Of a DNA stretch of 64,000 nt, positions 54,231 to 63,524 are shown in pieces (the stretch's first letter is position 1; every line of letters begins with the position of its first letter). Source of the stretch: Woeseiaceae bacterium. Its GTDB lineage: Bacteria > Pseudomonadota > Gammaproteobacteria > Steroidobacterales > Woeseiaceae. The notes beneath the pieces are model-generated. The model saw only the letters and a program-made list of their open reading frames with translations, was not told the origin of the DNA and made no database searches. A program made the translations under genes and the position numbers. Location of the stretch: the NCBI GenBank assembly GCA_021773115.1, contig JAJFKS010000033.1:124001-188000 (forward strand), written 5' to 3'.

Positions 54231-54776
54231 GTGACGATTGCTGACAAAGCTGCGACAGTCTTGCTGGGCGGCGGCGTCATCGCATACCCGACAGAGGGTG
54301 TATTCGGTCTCGGCTGCCTGCCCGACCACGCGAAAGCGGTCGCGCGACTGCTCAAAATCAAGCAACGCGATCCGTCGAGAGGGCTGATTCTGATTGCTGC
54401 CAATGCCGAGCAGTTCGGCGGCTGGATCCGGCTGCCGCCAGGCGTCACACTGCCGAGCCCGGATCCCGCGAAGCCGGTTACCTGGGTTGTGCCGACAGGA
54501 AGCAAGGTTAATACACTGGTTCGTGGCGACAATGTCGGCATTGCGGTTCGAATAAGCAGCCATGCCGTTGCAACGGCGATCTGTGAAGCCGTCGACTCAC
54601 CGATCGTCTCGACCAGCGCCAACCTGAGCGGACAGCCTGTGGCAGGTAATCAGCTCTGCCTTCGCCGGCAATTCCGGACTCTAGTAGACTACATCGTTCC
54701 TGGTGACTGCGGACCCGCTGGCGGTCCGTCGGAAATTCGGCATTTGCTGACTGGCGCTGTTATTCGGCCACGCTGA
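54231..54776 (+). CDS. tsaC: Threonylcarbamoyl-AMP synthase
   Basis: 181 residues from a GTG at 54231. The YrdC fold is shown by [43 protein letters not shown] and [15 protein letters not shown]. It makes the activated threonylcarbamoyl group for t6A37 of ANN-decoding tRNAs. The length and GLILIAAN fit the short TsaC type rather than Sua5. It starts 9 bases after topA and ends 14 bases before hemF. Confidence 0.94.
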   Translation: MTIADKAATVLLGGGVIAYPTEGVFGLGCLPDHAKAVARLLKIKQRDPSRGLILIAANAEQFGGWIRLPPGVTLPSPDPAKPVTWVVPTGSKVNTLVRGDNVGIAVRISSHAVATAICEAVDSPIVSTSANLSGQPVAGNQLCLRRQFRTLVDYIVPGDCGPAGGPSEIRHLLTGAVIRPR

Positions 54777-54790
54777 CGACGAGCAAAAAA

Positions 54791-55699
54791 TTGAGCGACC
54801 TGGATCAAGTCAAAGATTATTTGCAGACGCTGCAGAATCAAATCTGTGGAGAACTCGAGCAACTGGATGGCAGGGCGAAATTTGCTCGCGACATGTGGGA
54901 TCGGTCCGGTGGCGGCGGCGGCGAGAGCCGGGTGCTTGCCGGTGGCCGGATTTTTGAGCAGGCCGGTGTCGGCTTCTCACACGTCTACGGCAGTGAGATG
55001 CCGCCGTCGGCCACCAAACACCGGCCCGAACTGGCCGGCAAAGACTTCCAGGCCGTTGGCGTTTCGCTCGTCCTGCACCCTCACAATCCTTATGTGCCGA
55101 CGACGCACGCCAATTTTCGATTCTTCACCGCCGGTGAGAAAAATCCAGTCTGGTGGTTCGGCGGCGGTTTCGATTTGACGCCCTGTTACCCGTTTCGTGA
55201 CGATGTCGTGCACTGGCACCAGTCGGCGAAAGCCGCCTGCGACCCGTTCGGTGCCAATCTGTACGCACGATACAAAGCCTGGTGCGACGACTATTTCTAT
55301 CTCAAGCATCGCGATGAGACACGTGGCGTTGGCGGTCTGTTCTTTGACGATGTTAACGAGGCCGGCTTCGACCAGAGCTTTGCATTTCTGAAATCCGTTG
55401 GCGACAGTTTCCTGGGTGCCTACCTGCCAATCGCCAGGCGTCGGCATGAAATCTCTTACGGTGATCCGCAGAAACAGTTTCAGCTTTATCGACGAGGACG
55501 ATACGTCGAATTTAACCTGCTCTACGATCGCGGTACCTTGTTCGGACTGCAATCCGGCGGACGGACGGAATCAATTCTGATGTCGCTACCGCCACAGGTG
55601 CGCTGGCAATACGACTGGCGACCTCAGCCCGGCTCCGCTGAGGAAGAGCTGTACAAGCACTATTTGCAGCCGCAAAACTGGCTCGGAGACAAACCGTGA
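54791..55699 (+). CDS. hemF: Oxygen-dependent coproporphyrinogen III oxidase
   Basis: 302 residues from a TTG at 54791. It converts coproporphyrinogen III to protoporphyrinogen IX with O2. Family motifs are [24 protein letters not shown] (split here by its start at the Gly run), [17 protein letters not shown] with the catalytic His, [14 protein letters not shown], and GGLFFDDVN. The length is normal. The next gene overlaps by 4 bp (GTGA). Confidence 0.96.
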   Translation: MSDLDQVKDYLQTLQNQICGELEQLDGRAKFARDMWDRSGGGGGESRVLAGGRIFEQAGVGFSHVYGSEMPPSATKHRPELAGKDFQAVGVSLVLHPHNPYVPTTHANFRFFTAGEKNPVWWFGGGFDLTPCYPFRDDVVHWHQSAKAACDPFGANLYARYKAWCDDYFYLKHRDETRGVGGLFFDDVNEAGFDQSFAFLKSVGDSFLGAYLPIARRRHEISYGDPQKQFQLYRRGRYVEFNLLYDRGTLFGLQSGGRTESILMSLPPQVRWQYDWRPQPGSAEEELYKHYLQPQNWLGDKP

Positions 55700-56121
55700 C
55701 GGAATCCTTACGCCCATTTCACCTGGCCCTGCCAGTCACCGACCTCGTAAAAGCCGAGGCCTTTTATTGTGGCTTGCTGGCCTGTGAGAAGGGCCGGACA
55801 GCATCCCGCTGGATCGACCTGAATTTCTATGGTCACCAGGTCACATTGCACCTCGTCGACAGCGACGACGCCCTGGCGCCAACCAATCCGGTCGACGGAG
55901 ACTCGGTCCCTGCGCGTCACTTTGGCATAGTGCTGGAAATGGATGACTGGCGCCGCCTCGCCGCCCGCCTGGAGGAAATGGGCAGTGAATTTCTGCTTTC
56001 TCCCCGAATTCGCTTCGAGGGCGAGATCGGTGAGCAAGCTACACTGTTCATCCTCGACCCGAGTGGTAATGCGCTGGAATTCAAGAGTTTTTCCAATCCT
56101 GCGCAACTATTCGCGAACTGA
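55696..56121 (+). CDS. VOC-family (glyoxalase/bleomycin resistance-like) protein
   Basis: 141 residues from a GTG at 55696 that overlaps the hemF stop. One VOC module pair: [27 protein letters not shown] with His near the start, then [12 protein letters not shown] and [15 protein letters not shown] with the final Glu. This His...His...Glu arrangement fits a metal-dependent dioxygenase or lyase. The substrate is unknown. It ends the topA-tsaC-hemF run. Confidence 0.88.
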   Translation: MTESLRPFHLALPVTDLVKAEAFYCGLLACEKGRTASRWIDLNFYGHQVTLHLVDSDDALAPTNPVDGDSVPARHFGIVLEMDDWRRLAARLEEMGSEFLLSPRIRFEGEIGEQATLFILDPSGNALEFKSFSNPAQLFAN

Positions 56122-56178
56122 CGGCATCCAAAGCACAAGAGCCCGAATAAGCCACTCATTCAAAAAGCGGACATCGAT

Positions 56179-57324
56179 ATGACTCTGACACAGCTCAAGC
56201 ACGCGCCTCGTGCCATCGCTTTGTCGCTTCTCGTGCTGTCGCCGGCGCTGGCCTATGACGATGGCGACAATACAGATGCAAGTTTTCGGGGCCTGGCTGT
56301 TGCTATCGATCGCCCGCTGCCCGCATCACCTCGCCACCGTCTGCGCAAATTACAGGCCGCGTGGGTGGAATTGAATTACGTTGTGACAGCTGATGGTCGC
56401 GCGATCGATCCGATCATCGTCAACTCAAGCGGCGGCATCGATTTCGAGAACGAGGTACGCAAGGTCATTGATAGCTGGCGCTTCGAAGCAAGCGTTACCG
56501 GTACCGAGTTGCCGCACAATGTTGTTGAAACCCGATTTCTGATGCTCGGTCGCGGCAAGGGTACAACGCGCAGATTCGCACGGCATTCCTCGCACATCAT
56601 GAAGAACCTGCACAGCGGCAATGTTGAAAAAGCGCGTGATATCGCGGATTCGACCGTCAGACTCGGTGGTTGGAATCTATACGAGTCGACCATTTTGTGG
56701 CTGATGCTGGGCCGTATTGAAGGTGAGGAGGGCGACGAGGTCGAGCAGCTTGAGATGTATCAGCGCGCCCTTGCGATCAGCGATGAGCGGTCGTTGCGCC
56801 GGCAGGGACGTATGGATTTACTCGAAGATATTTTCGGGCTGCAGTCAGGATTCGGTCATTACGCGGAAGCTATGCATACTTACAAGGCGTTGGCCGAAGT
56901 ACCGGGCAGCGATGAGGTTGTGGAGAAAATACGGCCTCGTGCCGAGGAAATCTCGCTGATGCTGCAAAATGACAGCGTGCTCATAGCCAAAGCGACGATT
57001 GCCAACCCCTGCGATTGTGAAGAGGGTGCGCCGCTTTGGTCCTATACGCCCGCGCGGCGCATTTTTTCCTTCGCGAACCTGAGCGCCAGGGTCAGGAAAT
57101 TTGAAGCCCGCTGCGAACGTCAGAGAATCAGCGGTACCACGGTGCCTGATGTGAAATGGACGCTTGACGATGACTGGGGCTACTGCCAGGTGTTTGTCTT
57201 CGGCGAAGACGGCGCCAGCTTCGACTTTCTCGAACACCTGCGCGAAGGTGGAGCGATCGGAAAACCGGACGAGACCGCTGTTGCAGGAACACATCTGCTG
57301 GATCAAAAAAGTCGAAGTCAGTAA
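56179..57324 (+). CDS. Exported protein with TonB C-terminal-like and TPR-like regions
   Basis: 381 residues with a signal peptide (ALSLLVLSPALAY). Residues about 55-120 read VELNYVVTADGRAIDPIIVNSS and VRKVIDSWRFEAS, the TonB_C pattern (X-V-T-x-DG-x...W-x-F). The middle part is helical with TPR-like spacing (NVEKARDIADSTVR, QLEMYQRALAISDERS). The C-terminus has CDCEEG and other cysteines. No N-terminal anchor or Pro-rich TonB linker is seen, so it is not a classical TonB. It lies 82 bp before the subtilase gene, and a link is possible. Confidence 0.7.
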   Translation: MTLTQLKHAPRAIALSLLVLSPALAYDDGDNTDASFRGLAVAIDRPLPASPRHRLRKLQAAWVELNYVVTADGRAIDPIIVNSSGGIDFENEVRKVIDSWRFEASVTGTELPHNVVETRFLMLGRGKGTTRRFARHSSHIMKNLHSGNVEKARDIADSTVRLGGWNLYESTILWLMLGRIEGEEGDEVEQLEMYQRALAISDERSLRRQGRMDLLEDIFGLQSGFGHYAEAMHTYKALAEVPGSDEVVEKIRPRAEEISLMLQNDSVLIAKATIANPCDCEEGAPLWSYTPARRIFSFANLSARVRKFEARCERQRISGTTVPDVKWTLDDDWGYCQVFVFGEDGASFDFLEHLREGGAIGKPDETAVAGTHLLDQKSRSQ

Positions 57325-57406
57325 CGAAGCGGCGATGAAATGAGTGGCTACCGAAACGATCGGGCGCGGTATGATAGATTGCAGGGAAACCGCCAGATAG
57401 TTCGAT

Positions 57407-60400
57407 GTGAAACCGCATTACGCACTTCTAATATGTAGCCTGCTCCTGGTCCCGTTCGGCGCCTACGCGGGCAATGACTCGGCGCTCCGGGGTGCTAATG
57501 GCGTGCATCTGGGTAGCTCGGAAGATGCAGCCATATCCAAAGTCTATATCGTCCAGTTGCGGTCACCGTCAGCGGCGGACTATCACGCAAAAAACCTGAA
57601 ATCACTGGCTCCGTCAATGGCACAAAAATCGGGCAGCCGCATTGAGAAAAACAGTGCGGCGATCCAGGCCTACGCCGACAAGCTTGACGGTGAACAGCAG
57701 CAGGTTTTAAGCAAGGCCGGATCTGGCACTGAATTGGTCTATAGCTACAAGTTCGGCCTGAACGGTTTCGCGGCCCGCATGAGCCCTGTACAGGCTCAAA
57801 AATTACGCGGCCTCGACGATGTCTTGAATATCTGGGAAGACGAAGTACGACCCCTTGTCACGACCGATAGCCGTACATTTCTCGGCTTGTTCGATAACCC
57901 GGGTGGACTGCGAAGTGAACACGCGCTCGATGGCGAGGGCATCATTATCGGTGTTATCGACAGTGGCATCGCCCCGGGGCATCCGGGCCTGGCTGACCAG
58001 CGACAAGCCGACCGGCCACGCCTGTGTCGCAGCAGCTGGGCAGAATCCACGATTCTCGGAAAGTGGCTTTGTCGGTCGTACGACAAGCAGCCTGATGTCG
58101 TCGATTTTGATGCTGTCGAAGACTGGAACGGCACTTGCGAAAGCGGTGAGCAATTTGCGGCGACGGATTGCAATAACAAATTGATTGGCGCGCGATGGTT
58201 TATTACCGGTGCCGAAAACTCCGGACCGATTGATGCCAGTGAATACCGCTCACCACGAGATGCCGACGGACATGGAACGCATACTGCGACGACGGCGGCC
58301 GGCCGGCGCGTCAGCGCATCTATTTTTGGAACGCTGATCGGGGATGTCGAAGGTATGGCGCCCCGTGCCCGTGTCGCGGTCTATAAGGCCTGCTGGCTGC
58401 GGCCGTCGGAATCGCGCGCAAGCTGCAACTCGTCGGACCTGGCAAGCGCGATCGATACCGCCGTTGCCGACGGCGTAGACATTATCAGTTACTCGGTTGG
58501 CAGCTCGATGCGGGATATCACCGCACCCGATGACGTCGCATTGATGGCGGCTACCAAGGCAGGCGTCCTTGCGGTCGTTGCTGCAGGCAACGACGGGCCC
58601 AATCTTGCCTCTATCGGTTCACCTGCCGGCGCGCCGTGGGTAATCACCGCGGCAGCGTCAAGCCGCAATGGAAGCTCATCGCTTGCGGCCATGGAAATCG
58701 CGACACCACCATCGATTGCCGGCAAGTACGCGATGAAAGAAGCCTTGTTCTCACCGCTGCTGGCAGACAGTGATCCGATCGAAGCAAAGCTGGTCCTTGC
58801 TGACGATGACGATACCAGCCTGCCATCGGGAAACCTGGGCATCCGTTCCGATGGGTGCCAGCCCCTGGTCAACGGCAACGAAGTGTCCGGCAATATTGCG
58901 TTGATGCAACGGTCCGGCTGCCGGTTCACCGATATGGTCAAGAATGCTGAAGACGCCGGCGCCGTCGCCGCGCTGATCTACAACCTTGCTGGCGACCCGA
59001 TTGTCATGTTCGGCGAGCTGGGTATCGTTGATATTCCGGCCGTAATGATTGGCCAGGCAGACGGCAACCTGATTCTGGCCGAACTTGATGCAAATAACGA
59101 AGTCACAGCCGTCCTTGAGAAAGGCGTTTTGCTGACCCAAAATGACACGGGAAACGTCATGGCAAATTTCTCGGGACGGGGTCCGGGACCGGTTGCCGAC
59201 ATTCTCAAACCGGACGTCACGGCGCCTGGCGTCAACATCATTGCGGGCTTCACCCCCGACCCGGCCAATGCAATGTCAGGCGAGAATTTTGCCTATCTGA
59301 GCGGCACTTCAATGTCGACGCCGCACGTCGCGGGCGTTGCCGCATTGCTGCGCCAGGCACATCCGGACTGGTCGCCGGCCGCGATCAAATCGGCACTCAT
59401 GACCAGCGCACGACAGAATTTGCAATTACCGGCCGGCAGTAACGCGACCAACCCTTTTGATTATGGCGCGGGTCACATTGTGCCGAATGAAGCGATGAGC
59501 CCGGGGCTGGTTTATGAACTCAGCAACGACGATTACGATGCCTATGCCTGTGGCATCGCATCGCCAGCCGTTGACAAGACACGTTGCGATGAGCTCGCGT
59601 CGGCGGGCTTTTCTTTTTTCGCACGAGACCTGAATCAACCTTCAATCTCCGTATCCCGACTCGCCAGCCAGGAAACGGTAACGCGTCGCGTAACGAACCT
59701 GGGCGACGAAGCCGGCATCTATAATGTTCAGGTCGCGGCACCGTCTGGTATTCGCATAGACGTCGTCCCGCCGAGTATTAGCCTTGCTCCCGGCTCAACG
59801 GCGAGCTACGACGTCACGATTAGCTACGAATCGGGGCCGCTTGACCTTTGGCGCTTCGGCTCCATGACCTGGGTCAGTGACGACAATGAAGCCCGAAGCG
59901 TCATCGCCGTCAAGCCGGCGTCGATCAATGCACCACAGGAAATCGTGTCATTCGGTGCCAGTGGCAGCAAAACCTTCAGCGTGGAGTTCGGCTACAGTGG
60001 CAGCTATAACACGGGTGTGCATGGACTGAACTTGCCATTGGTGCAGTCCCGCTTCGTCGCCAACGATCCGAGCAAGACATTCACGCGATTCGGTACCGGC
60101 GTCACCGAGCACGTCATTATTGTACCGCAGAATCAGCTATTTCTGCGCTTCTCGCTGTTCGATGCGCTCACCGATGGCGACGATGATCTCGATTTATACG
60201 TCTACTACTGCGGCGCGAACGGCAGTACCTGTAACCGAATCGGAGTGAGCGGCGAGCCGACTTCACAGGAACAATTCAATCTCTACCGGCCAGCCGCCGG
60301 CGTATATGGTGTTTACGTGCATGGCTTCGAGACTGACGAGGTCAGCGGTGGTCCCGGCGCCAACTACAGCTTGCTAGCCTGGTCGATAGGCGAAGTCGAC

Positions 60401-60571
60401 GATGCAGGAAATATGACGGCCAGCGGCCCCGCATTTATTAACGCCGGGACCACAGCAGATGTCACCGTAAACTGGAGTGGGCTGTTATCCAACACCATTT
60501 ATCTCGGCGGTATCTCGCACATCACGCCAACCGGCCTCGCCGAGCTAACGATAGTAACGATTGGCAACTGA
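57407..60571 (+). CDS. Secreted subtilisin-like serine protease (S8) with PA domain
   Basis: 1054 residues from a GTG at 57407. A signal peptide ends near AYAG. An Inhibitor_I9 propeptide (about 45-145; VYIVQLRSP, YKFGLNGFAARMS) is followed by the S8 core with Asp185 (GVIDSGIAPGHPGL), His289 (DGHGTHTATTAAG) and Ser635 (SGTSMSTPHVAG). A protease-associated domain is inserted at about 460-570 (GNIALMQRSGCRFTDMVKNA). An Fn3-like domain and a PPC-like C-terminus (GVYGVYVHGFETDE) end it. The layout is like plant cucumisins. It is a predicted extracellular protein degrader. The 3' end overlaps the convergent gene by 27 bp. Confidence 0.94.
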   Translation: MKPHYALLICSLLLVPFGAYAGNDSALRGANGVHLGSSEDAAISKVYIVQLRSPSAADYHAKNLKSLAPSMAQKSGSRIEKNSAAIQAYADKLDGEQQQVLSKAGSGTELVYSYKFGLNGFAARMSPVQAQKLRGLDDVLNIWEDEVRPLVTTDSRTFLGLFDNPGGLRSEHALDGEGIIIGVIDSGIAPGHPGLADQRQADRPRLCRSSWAESTILGKWLCRSYDKQPDVVDFDAVEDWNGTCESGEQFAATDCNNKLIGARWFITGAENSGPIDASEYRSPRDADGHGTHTATTAAGRRVSASIFGTLIGDVEGMAPRARVAVYKACWLRPSESRASCNSSDLASAIDTAVADGVDIISYSVGSSMRDITAPDDVALMAATKAGVLAVVAAGNDGPNLASIGSPAGAPWVITAAASSRNGSSSLAAMEIATPPSIAGKYAMKEALFSPLLADSDPIEAKLVLADDDDTSLPSGNLGIRSDGCQPLVNGNEVSGNIALMQRSGCRFTDMVKNAEDAGAVAALIYNLAGDPIVMFGELGIVDIPAVMIGQADGNLILAELDANNEVTAVLEKGVLLTQNDTGNVMANFSGRGPGPVADILKPDVTAPGVNIIAGFTPDPANAMSGENFAYLSGTSMSTPHVAGVAALLRQAHPDWSPAAIKSALMTSARQNLQLPAGSNATNPFDYGAGHIVPNEAMSPGLVYELSNDDYDAYACGIASPAVDKTRCDELASAGFSFFARDLNQPSISVSRLASQETVTRRVTNLGDEAGIYNVQVAAPSGIRIDVVPPSISLAPGSTASYDVTISYESGPLDLWRFGSMTWVSDDNEARSVIAVKPASINAPQEIVSFGASGSKTFSVEFGYSGSYNTGVHGLNLPLVQSRFVANDPSKTFTRFGTGVTEHVIIVPQNQLFLRFSLFDALTDGDDDLDLYVYYCGANGSTCNRIGVSGEPTSQEQFNLYRPAAGVYGVYVHGFETDEVSGGPGANYSLLAWSIGEVDDAGNMTASGPAFINAGTTADVTVNWSGLLSNTIYLGGISHITPTGLAELTIVTIGN

Positions 60572-60979
60572 GCGCGCGTACCAGATTTCGACGATTGCAA
60601 TAATCAGGACCAGGGGCGGAACGATAAACGCCTCATTGCCGAAAACGGAAACGACGTCGCGCACCACAAACGATTCCAAATCCTGAACTAAAATGCTCAC
60701 AAAGGAAATCAGGTACGCAGGCAAAGCCCAGGACTTCCGCAGTAACAGCAGGATCGAAGCAATGACGCCGAATGTTACCGCGATCGCGTAGGCCGCGTTC
60801 GCCCAGACTGGCGTATTGGCGATGAATGCTGCTTTTGCCGGACCCAGCGACGCGAACGCCTCCGGCGGTGTCGACATGTGCTGGTAGTAGAGCATGAACC
60901 CGATCAGATTCCAGGTCGTAAATACACCGGCGATAATGTAAAACGCTGCCGATGGGTTGCGGTTGAGATTCTCAGACAT
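60545..60979 (-). CDS. Four-helix membrane protein of unknown function
   Basis: 144 residues from the ATG at 60979 (MSENLNRNPSAAFYI), with AGGGACACC upstream; a longer frame runs through tag and is a shadow. Four hydrophobic segments are seen: AAFYIIAGVFTTWNLIGFMLYY, NAAYAIAVTFGVIASILLLL, LPAYLISFVSILVQDL and FIVPPLVLIIAIVEIWY. This resembles small DoxX-like/sugar transporter-like proteins, but no family is certain. Confidence 0.75.
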   Translation of the reverse strand: MSENLNRNPSAAFYIIAGVFTTWNLIGFMLYYQHMSTPPEAFASLGPAKAAFIANTPVWANAAYAIAVTFGVIASILLLLRKSWALPAYLISFVSILVQDLESFVVRDVVSVFGNEAFIVPPLVLIIAIVEIWYARSVANRYYR

Positions 60980-61052
60980 TGGTGTCCCTCTTGTTTTCGT
61001 TTTCTGGGATGCGTCCGATAGTCCACCCGCCCAGCGACGATTGCAAGTGAGC

Positions 61053-61649
61053 TCAAGCGCTGTTTTTTGCCATTGCCTTGCAGGGCTTATGGCGAAAACA
61101 GCTGACGACGTGGTCGTTGACCATGCCGGTGGCTTGCATGTGCGCATAGATGATGGTGCTGCCCACAAATTTGAAGCCGCGCTTTTTGAGGTCATTGGAC
61201 AGCGCGTCTGACTCCGGCGAAGTTGCCGGTACATCACAGTCTTTTTTCAGCATTGACTGAATCGGCTTACCGCCAACAAAACCCCAGATGTAATCGCAAA
61301 ACGTGCCAAATTCTTTCTGTACTTTCAGGAACGCTTTAGCATTGGTCACCGCAGAGTTCACTTTCAGCCGGTTCCGTACGATCGACGAATCCAGTAATAG
61401 CTTCTCAATACGTTTTTCGGTGAATCTCGAAACTTTCGTCGGGTCGAATTCAGCAAACATACGTCGATACCCGTCACGCTTGTTGAGAATAGTCGACCAG
61501 CTCAGCCCCGCCTGCGCGCCCTCGAGTATCAGAAATTCGAATTGCACACGATCATCCCAGACCGGCACACCCCACTCCGTGTCGTGATACTCGATATAGT
61601 TGAGGCTTACGCCTTCTGCCCACTTGCATCGCGTGACTGCTTTGGCCAT
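61053..61649 (-). CDS. tag: DNA-3-methyladenine glycosylase I
   Basis: 198 residues from the ATG at 61649 (MAKAVTRCKWAEG). Zinc-snap ligands of the family are present: Cys8, His22 (YIEYHDTEWG), and His and Cys in NDHVVSCFRH. EGAQAGLSWSTILNKR and the Trp-rich pocket match Tag. It removes 3-methyladenine from DNA. It is set apart from the upstream peptide gene by a terminator. Confidence 0.95.
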   Translation of the reverse strand: MAKAVTRCKWAEGVSLNYIEYHDTEWGVPVWDDRVQFEFLILEGAQAGLSWSTILNKRDGYRRMFAEFDPTKVSRFTEKRIEKLLLDSSIVRNRLKVNSAVTNAKAFLKVQKEFGTFCDYIWGFVGGKPIQSMLKKDCDVPATSPESDALSNDLKKRGFKFVGSTIIYAHMQATGMVNDHVVSCFRHKPCKAMAKNSA

Positions 61650-61731
61650 CTGCCTGCCTTCGTTTTGTCGAAGACGCCAATGTAGCAATCGTCGCGCAAT
61701 ATCTCAGCAAACATTTCTGATCGATCGGCAC

Positions 61732-61758
61732 AAAAAAGCCCGCGCCGTGGCGCGGGCT
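61732..61758 (-). terminator. Rho-independent terminator after the HvfA-like gene
   Basis: On the minus strand AGCCCGCGCC/GGCGCGGGCT with a 2-base loop is followed by six T. It lies about 32 bases after the stop of the Cys-rich peptide gene and closes the sigma-DUF3379-peptide unit. Confidence 0.9.
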
Positions 61759-61789
61759 CTTCTTGAGCTTTTTAAGGCTTGAGTCGGTG

Positions 61790-62164
61790 CTAAACAGAGC
61801 TACCGCAAGAACCTTCGCCGCAAGAACCTTCTGCGTCGCCTTTCTTGTCGTCGCCGCAAGAACCTTCGGCGTCCTTATCGGCGCCACAGGAACCTTCGCC
61901 GCAACTACCTTCGCCTGCCTTGTCGTCGCCTTCGCCTTTCTTGTCATCGCCACAAGAACCTTCGCCGCAACTACCTTCGCCTTCAGCTTTGTCGCCGCCG
62001 CAGGAGCCTTCACCTTCGCCCAGCATGTAGCCGATGCTCAGGGAGGACATCTCAAACGGGTTGTCCAGGCCGTCGGCGTGCGCAACACCACTAATTGCAA
62101 ATGAACCGGCAAGTGCCGCACCAACAGCTAATGCGATTGGCTTCATTACTTTCTTATCTGACAT
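61790..62164 (-). CDS. HvfA-like Cys-rich secreted precursor peptide (eight EGSCG motifs)
   Basis: 124 residues with a strong Shine-Dalgarno (TAGGAGAGAAAGAG). A signal peptide (ALAVGAALAGSFAISGVAHA) ends at about residue 30. NPFEMSSLSIGYML follows, which resembles the conserved start of mature HvfA proteins. The rest is low-complexity Gly/Glu/Asp/Lys with eight EGSCG units (Cys55, 66, 71, 88, 93, 103, 115, 120), several as EGSCGEGSCG. In the HvfA family EGKCG-type cysteines are converted to oxazolone/thioamide copper ligands by a DUF692 (MNIO) enzyme with a DUF2063-type partner. Neither is in the window. It follows the ECF sigma/DUF3379 genes by 60 bp. Confidence 0.82.
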   Translation of the reverse strand: MSDKKVMKPIALAVGAALAGSFAISGVAHADGLDNPFEMSSLSIGYMLGEGEGSCGGDKAEGEGSCGEGSCGDDKKGEGDDKAGEGSCGEGSCGADKDAEGSCGDDKKGDAEGSCGEGSCGSSV

Positions 62165-62224
62165 CTCTTTCTCTCCTACAGGAATATGCCCAAGTCCGGG
62201 CGTTTGTTGTTCAGGAACCGGAGC

Positions 62225-62935
62225 TCAAACGCCCCATGCCACTGAATTCAATACATTCTTCTTCACGTCTTCGAGTTGTTCGTCGCGTGCTCCAATGATC
62301 GCGACACTACCGTTGCCGACCGGCACGATAACGCCGTGAACATTGTCACCATCGAGCGTCATCGTCTCGGCAATTTTTTCATCGGGCAACAACAAGATCG
62401 TGATTGGACCCGACTTGCCTTGCAGCACCAAATGCGGAATCTGATTGCCGTTAATTGGACAGGTCTCTGCAAAAGTAATCAGGCCGGTGTCATTATTCAT
62501 CGTCGCGATATTCGCGGGCACAACCCGTTGCAATTTGTTGCTATCCACCGGTGTGTTGCTCGGCAGTAGCGCCATTGGCTCATGATCAACATGTGCCAAT
62601 ACCTGGCTTTCGAGTGATGGCCCTGAGGTGTCCGGAGACAGCGACCGTACGCCGATGAATGCCGCCATCAAGACTGTCGCCGCAACTGCAAACCAGGCCG
62701 GTGTTGCCATCCGGCGGCGCGATGGCAGCGAAACAACATTTTCTGTATCCAGATCCGGCAGTTCCGGCATGCGCAATTCCGGAACAGGCAATTCCATGGC
62801 TGCCCGGATGCGTTGATTGAGCGCCAGGATTTCACTATTAAAGGTCTGACAATCAGCACAGCCGTGCATATGCCTGGACTCATCGTCAAAGTCGGGGTTC
62901 GTGGCCAGCGCCTTTCTGTAATCGTCGCAATTCAT
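62225..62935 (-). CDS. DUF3379 family membrane protein, probable anti-sigma factor
   Basis: 236 residues from the ATG at 62935 (MNCDDYRKALATNPDF); a start at 62956 overlapping the sigma stop is an alternative. The N-terminal part has a zinc-finger-like anti-sigma motif (HMHGCADCQTF). One membrane segment (WFAVAATVLMAAFIGV) is followed by a periplasmic domain with CPINGNQIPHLVLQGKSGPI. DUF3379 genes are generally paired with an ECF sigma factor. It lies between the sigma factor and the HvfA-like peptide. Confidence 0.88.
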   Translation of the reverse strand: MNCDDYRKALATNPDFDDESRHMHGCADCQTFNSEILALNQRIRAAMELPVPELRMPELPDLDTENVVSLPSRRRMATPAWFAVAATVLMAAFIGVRSLSPDTSGPSLESQVLAHVDHEPMALLPSNTPVDSNKLQRVVPANIATMNNDTGLITFAETCPINGNQIPHLVLQGKSGPITILLLPDEKIAETMTLDGDNVHGVIVPVGNGSVAIIGARDEQLEDVKKNVLNSVAWGV

Positions 62936-62952
62936 CGTGTTCTCTATCGGAC

Positions 62953-63468
62953 TCATGAGGTCAACTCACGTTCCGATCCCTCTTTCAGTTTTAATCGGGC
63001 ACGGTGCAAACGTGTCAGCACCGCTCCTTGCTTAAGTCCCATCTGTTCGGCGATCTCGCTGGTGCTAAAGCCCATCAGGACCTGCAGAACCAGCGGTTCG
63101 CGATAATCATCCTCGAGCTCGAATATCGCTTCGCGCAGATCGTCGAGTTCATCTGTCGGCTCCTCAGCCAGCAACGCTGACTGTGATGCCGTTAAATTGT
63201 CTATATCGACCGTCTCCAGGCGTTTGCGCTCAAAATAGCGAGCGTTCTCCCGTCGTACAATCGTTAGCAGCCACGGTTTGGCCGCGTCATCGTCGCGCAG
63301 GGCGTCCAGGGACTTCCAGGCGCGCAACAATGCCTCTTGAACAACCTCCTCGGCGATAGATTTGTCCCGACAAAGCCATGCGGCGAAGCGAAACATGTCC
63401 GCGTAGAAAACACTGACGATCTTGTCGAACCGGCGTTTTCTTGCGCTAGTCGTGTTACTGGTGTTCAT
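62953..63468 (-). CDS. ECF RNA polymerase sigma factor
   Basis: 171 residues. Region 2: FYADMFRFAAWLCRDKSIAEEVVQEALLRAWKSL; the helix KPWLLTIVRRENARYFERKR is region 2.4. Region 4 (about 110-165): REPLVLQVLMGFSTSEIAEQMGLKQGAVLTRLHRARLKL. It is the first gene of a three-gene unit with DUF3379 and the Cys-rich peptide. By analogy with metal-responsive ECF systems that control such peptides, it may respond to metal or oxidative stress; this is inference. Confidence 0.93.
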   Translation of the reverse strand: MNTSNTTSARKRRFDKIVSVFYADMFRFAAWLCRDKSIAEEVVQEALLRAWKSLDALRDDDAAKPWLLTIVRRENARYFERKRLETVDIDNLTASQSALLAEEPTDELDDLREAIFELEDDYREPLVLQVLMGFSTSEIAEQMGLKQGAVLTRLHRARLKLKEGSERELTS

Positions 63469-63524
63469 ACGAGATGACCCGACCCCTGTGATTTTTATTA
63501 CTGTGGCAGCACGAAACTGTGATC

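Noticed and set aside
61845..62030. Pro/Ser-rich plus-strand frame opposite the Cys-rich peptide gene
   Set aside because: It is the mirror of the EGSCG repeats on the other strand and has no ribosome binding site. The minus-strand gene has a signal peptide and terminator.
61790..62040. Repeated DNA that could look like a CRISPR or tandem array
   Set aside because: The repeats are in-frame codons for EGSCG with irregular spacing, and there are no conserved spacers or cas genes.
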